Assembly: GCA_022561355.1 (NCBI GenBank)
Contig: JADFRJ010000116.1
Location: 1 to 7,223, forward strand
Direction of reading: 5' to 3'
Length of the DNA: 7,223 nt
Source: Chloroflexota bacterium
GTDB lineage: Bacteria; Chloroflexota; Dehalococcoidia; DSTF01; RBG-16-68-14
Made by a program: the position numbers and the translations under genes. How positions within the stretch are numbered: the stretch's first letter is position 1; each line of letters begins with the position of its first letter. This document shows positions 5,851 to 7,223 of the stretch, piece by piece. The notes beneath the pieces are model-generated. The model made no database searches. It was not told where the DNA came from and saw only the letters and a program-made list of their open reading frames with translations.

Positions 5851-5857
5851 TGGAGGG
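5851..5857 (+). promoter_or_regulatory. Shine-Dalgarno that fixes the start of the next gene
   Basis: TGGAGGG lies 7 nt before ATG 5865. The longer frame begins at TTG 5859, only 1 nt after this motif, so ATG 5865 is the start. Confidence 0.65.
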
Positions 5858-5864
5858 TTTGGTA

Positions 5865-6410
5865 ATGGTAGCCGTGCATCCTGGTAGCAGGACGTTTGTA
5901 TTCGGATCGACTCGCCCGGGCTCAACTGTCACTGGTGATCCTGAAGCAGCATGGACAGAGCCGGCCAGCTCAGACATGCGGTGGTCGTGGTCGTTGTCAG
6001 ATCACAGCCATTCTCACGTAGTATTTCCTCTACATCTTCAGGACGCGCAAGACAGAGTCGCAGAACTGGCCGGTCGCGTGCAAAATTGGGACGGTCAGGG
6101 CGCTGCCGGGATCAGCTTGGACACGGTACAACTCGCCAATCGCACTCTATGGGAACTGGCACAGCTAGCGGGCGAACATGAAAGAGACCTTCCGACTCCT
6201 TCGGTTGGAGTGTCGCCGGACGGGGCCGTCGGCTTTGAATGGAGTTCGCCCTCTGCCTACGTCGCGGTTGAGTGCATAGGTGATCGGCGGTCTGTCTACG
6301 TCAGAACGGATGGAACGGAGTCGGAACGGCGCGTGCGCTCTGGTAGGGAACTGTGGAACCGGATAGAGAACGCACTAGCCGCGGTAGAAACAGCTGAGGC
6401 GACTGCCTAG
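5865..6410 (+). CDS. Uncharacterised protein, first member of a conserved gene pair
   Basis: The protein has 181 residues from ATG 5865, set by the GGAGGG motif upstream. The first 55 residues are low-complexity (Ser, Pro, His and Trp), perhaps disordered. The conserved-looking part starts near 60: a helix (LQDAQDRVAELAGRVQNWDG, 58-77), GISLDTVQLANRTLWELAQL (82-101), then LPTPSVGVSPDGAVGFEW (109-126), and strands with YVAVECIGDRRSVYVRTDG (132-150), ending in an Ala/Glu-rich helix. I recognise the layout of a W-D-G-x-G-A motif, a helix, then LPxPxVGxxPDGxVxFEW followed by beta strands. It belongs to uncharacterised bacterial proteins encoded singly or with a partner like the next gene. I know of no assigned function. 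There is no catalytic motif, signal peptide or membrane segment. It probably shares a transcript with the next gene, 19 nt away. Confidence 0.75.
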   Translation: MVAVHPGSRTFVFGSTRPGSTVTGDPEAAWTEPASSDMRWSWSLSDHSHSHVVFPLHLQDAQDRVAELAGRVQNWDGQGAAGISLDTVQLANRTLWELAQLAGEHERDLPTPSVGVSPDGAVGFEWSSPSAYVAVECIGDRRSVYVRTDGTESERRVRSGRELWNRIENALAAVETAEATA

Positions 6411-6429
6411 AGTCAGAAAGGCAGGCAAC

Positions 6430-6864
6430 TTGGCGGTCACGACACGTGAAATTGACAGGGACGAGTGGGTCATCCGCGGAATCCCACCTGTCGGCATCAA
6501 CACCCAGACCGGCGACCTCTCAAGCTTCTACTTTAAGTCCGGCGAAATCTCTACAACTCTCCTGAGTGAAGCATCCATCGCGATCCTTCTTAAGATCGGG
6601 GGCTTCAGACGCCTTGCGGCCATAAATGTCGGTTACTGCCGAGATCTTGATCTCTCGGTGGAGCACACCCCGGTGGAGGACGATGATGTTTCCCCTGACA
6701 ACCCTGAGCACGTTTCGGTGCGTATGCCTAAGCCAGGGCGAGGCGGAAAGGCTAACAGCCTCCGTAAGCACGCGATATGGGTTGAGATAGAGAAGGAGAC
6801 GCCCAAAGCACTCTATCAATCTCTCCTGCAGCGAATCGAGGCTCGGGCCGGAGAGGATGAGTAG
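6430..6864 (+). CDS. Uncharacterised protein, second member of the gene pair
   Basis: The protein has 144 residues starting at TTG 6430. AAAGG (6417-6421) lies 8 nt before it, and no other early start codon fits. It begins with a short polar segment with WVIRGIPP (13-20), followed by GDLSSFYFKSGEISTTLLSE (28-47). A predicted helix comes next (EASIAILLKIG), then the strand LAAINVGYCRDLDLSVEHTP (62-81), the acidic VEDDDVSPDNPEHVSVRMPK (82-101) and a C-terminal helix with WVEIEKETPKALYQSLLQRI (117-136). The D-x-D-NPEH(A/V)-x-V segment after a strand is shared with uncharacterised proteins usually found beside genes like the one upstream. The pairing therefore looks evolutionarily kept rather than accidental. 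I cannot assign a function. A toxin-antitoxin or other two-component role is conceivable but without direct support. A 63-bp gap without a clear terminator separates its stop from the cupin-tail remnant. Confidence 0.75.
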   Translation: MAVTTREIDRDEWVIRGIPPVGINTQTGDLSSFYFKSGEISTTLLSEASIAILLKIGGFRRLAAINVGYCRDLDLSVEHTPVEDDDVSPDNPEHVSVRMPKPGRGGKANSLRKHAIWVEIEKETPKALYQSLLQRIEARAGEDE

Positions 6865-6927
6865 TCCAGCTGGCGTGCCTCAGACTTAGGTGAAGGGAAC
6901 CAACGACACATTCCAGGTCAAGAGGAG

Positions 6928-7050
6928 CTAGTCGAAGAAGTACGTTACTCCGTACTTCGCGCCGATCTGACCATCTTCTCCGGGTGCGAGGCCATCTCCG
7001 CGAACATGCCCTCGATGCCTGCGGACGCGAACCAGAAGCGGCTGCGGGCG
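6928..7050 (-). pseudogene. Frameshifted 3' remnant of a cupin-like gene (copy 1)
   Basis: On the minus strand this reads RSRFWFASAGIEGMFAEMAS, then HPEKMV. One base is missing between plus-strand 6968 and 6969, compared with copy 2. After that shift it reads IGAKYGVTYFFD and stops at TAG 6930-6928. A segment of the type RFLxxxSPxGxExMFxEM...GxxYGVxYxF is how many cupin-domain proteins end, so a degenerate cupin tail is my reading. No start codon or N-terminal cupin barrel is present. The upstream limit near 7050 is approximate. The intergenic bases 6865-6927 hold nothing I can support. Confidence 0.6.
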
Positions 7051-7060
7051 ACCTGAAGGA

Positions 7061-7082
7061 AGCCCCTACATTGCTGGGGGCT
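7061..7082 (-). terminator. Hairpin at the end of cupin-tail copy 2
   Basis: AGCCCC (7061-7066) pairs with GGGGCT (7077-7082) around a 10-nt loop. On the minus strand this overlaps the TAG stop of copy 2 and is followed by the pyrimidine-rich TCCTTC. It is a modest intrinsic-terminator candidate, since the stem is only 6 bp and the tail contains Cs. Confidence 0.4.
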
Positions 7083-7183
7083 AGTCGAAGAAGTACTGCA
7101 CGCCGGACTTCGCGCCGATCTCGACCATGTTCTCTGGATGCGCGGTCATCTCCACGAACATGCCCTCGATGCCGGCGGGCGGG
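7081..7183 (-). pseudogene. Truncated 3' remnant of a cupin-like gene (copy 2)
   Basis: On the minus strand the frame reads PAGIEGMFVEMTAHPEN and then MVEIGAKSGVQYFFD, ending at TAG 7083-7081. It is the unshifted counterpart of copy 1. The frame upstream is open only to an in-frame TGA at 7212-7210, without homology to a cupin core. It therefore cannot be an intact gene unless translation starts at an internal ATG and gives about 26 residues. Similarity to copy 1 fades around 7183. Confidence 0.6.
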
Positions 7184-7192
7184 GCCTGGGTG

Positions 7193-7198
7193 CCTCCT
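7193..7198 (-). promoter_or_regulatory. Orphan Shine-Dalgarno
   Basis: On the minus strand AGGAGG directly follows the TAA of the edge gene. The next 25 nt contain no ATG, GTG or TTG in a useful position, and the sequence runs into cupin-tail copy 2. It looks like the ribosome binding site of a gene whose 5' part has been deleted. Confidence 0.45.
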
Positions 7199-7223
7199 TT
7201 AGTCCAGCTTCACCAGCTCCAGC
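7199..7223 (-). CDS. 3' end of an unidentified minus-strand gene, cut by window edge
   Basis: On the minus strand the last bases read LELVKLD then TAA (7201-7199), followed at once by a perfect AGGAGG. That stop-then-ribosome-binding-site arrangement is typical of adjacent genes in an operon. Only seven residues are visible, so no product can be named, and the reading frame itself is an inference. Confidence 0.35.

Larger units (their letters stand above)
6928..7183. repeat. Diverged direct repeat pair, 153 bp apart
   Basis: Bases 6928 to about 7029 and 7081 to about 7183 are the two copies. They share CTAGTCGAAGAAGTAC at the start, CTTCGCGCCGATCT in the middle and CGAACATGCCCTCGATGCC near the end. 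By eye I count about a dozen mismatches and one 1-nt gap in the first 90 positions. The spacer (about 7030-7080) is not repeated. It corresponds to a duplicated gene end rather than to a known mobile element. Confidence 0.75.

Noticed and set aside
6928..7183. CRISPR or insertion-sequence ends suggested by the direct repeat
   Set aside because: There are only two long diverged copies that translate to the same peptide, with no short regular repeats, transposase or terminal inverted repeats.
6984..7202. Plus-strand open frame of 72 codons over the repeat region
   Set aside because: It is Arg/Ser-rich, lacks a ribosome binding site, and is explained by the minus-strand cupin-tail repeats.

Overview
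The window is bacterial, GC-rich in its metabolic core (the sampled line 4561-4620 is 75% GC) and contains no rRNA, tRNA or CRISPR. I cannot place the organism firmly. An ethylmalonyl-CoA pathway gene pair, a DosS/DevS-type GAF protein and two promoters that seem to give leaderless transcripts would suit an Actinobacteriota- or Chloroflexota-like genome. An alphaproteobacterium is not excluded.

Left part (1-2063, minus strand): a tight operon read right to left. It encodes a Crp/Fnr-type regulator, a small stand-alone GAF protein whose motifs match the haem-binding GAF of DosS/DevS, and a fumarylacetoacetate hydrolase (FAH) family enzyme cut by the left edge. The gaps are 16 nt and 1 nt. A promoter and an overlapping TGTGA-N6-TCATA operator candidate lie just upstream of the regulator. 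The regulator carries the R-E...K recognition residues expected for such a site, so autoregulation is the simplest model.

Centre (2064-5247, plus strand): divergent from the regulator is a 57-codon small gene with an excellent ribosome binding site. It is followed by a strong two-arm hairpin and a set of competing stem-loops (2353-2436). Then comes a translationally coupled pair: mesaconyl-CoA hydratase (mch-like) and (2S)-methylsuccinyl-CoA dehydrogenase (mcd-like). These enzymes catalyse consecutive steps of the ethylmalonyl-CoA pathway: methylsuccinyl-CoA to mesaconyl-CoA to beta-methylmalyl-CoA. That pathway is used for acetyl-CoA assimilation without the glyoxylate shunt. No ccr, ecm or mcl gene lies in the window.

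Right part (5248-6864, plus strand): a compositionally different block (line 5521-5580 is 50% GC) of three small genes of unknown function. The first resembles the DUF6941-type beta-sandwich proteins. The last two look like a conserved pair of uncharacterised proteins often seen together.

Right end (6865-7223): no intact gene. It holds two diverged direct copies, 153 bp apart, of the 3' end of a cupin-like gene on the minus strand. One copy is frameshifted. The last few codons of another minus-strand gene follow, with an orphan Shine-Dalgarno sequence. This looks like a scar of duplication and deletion.
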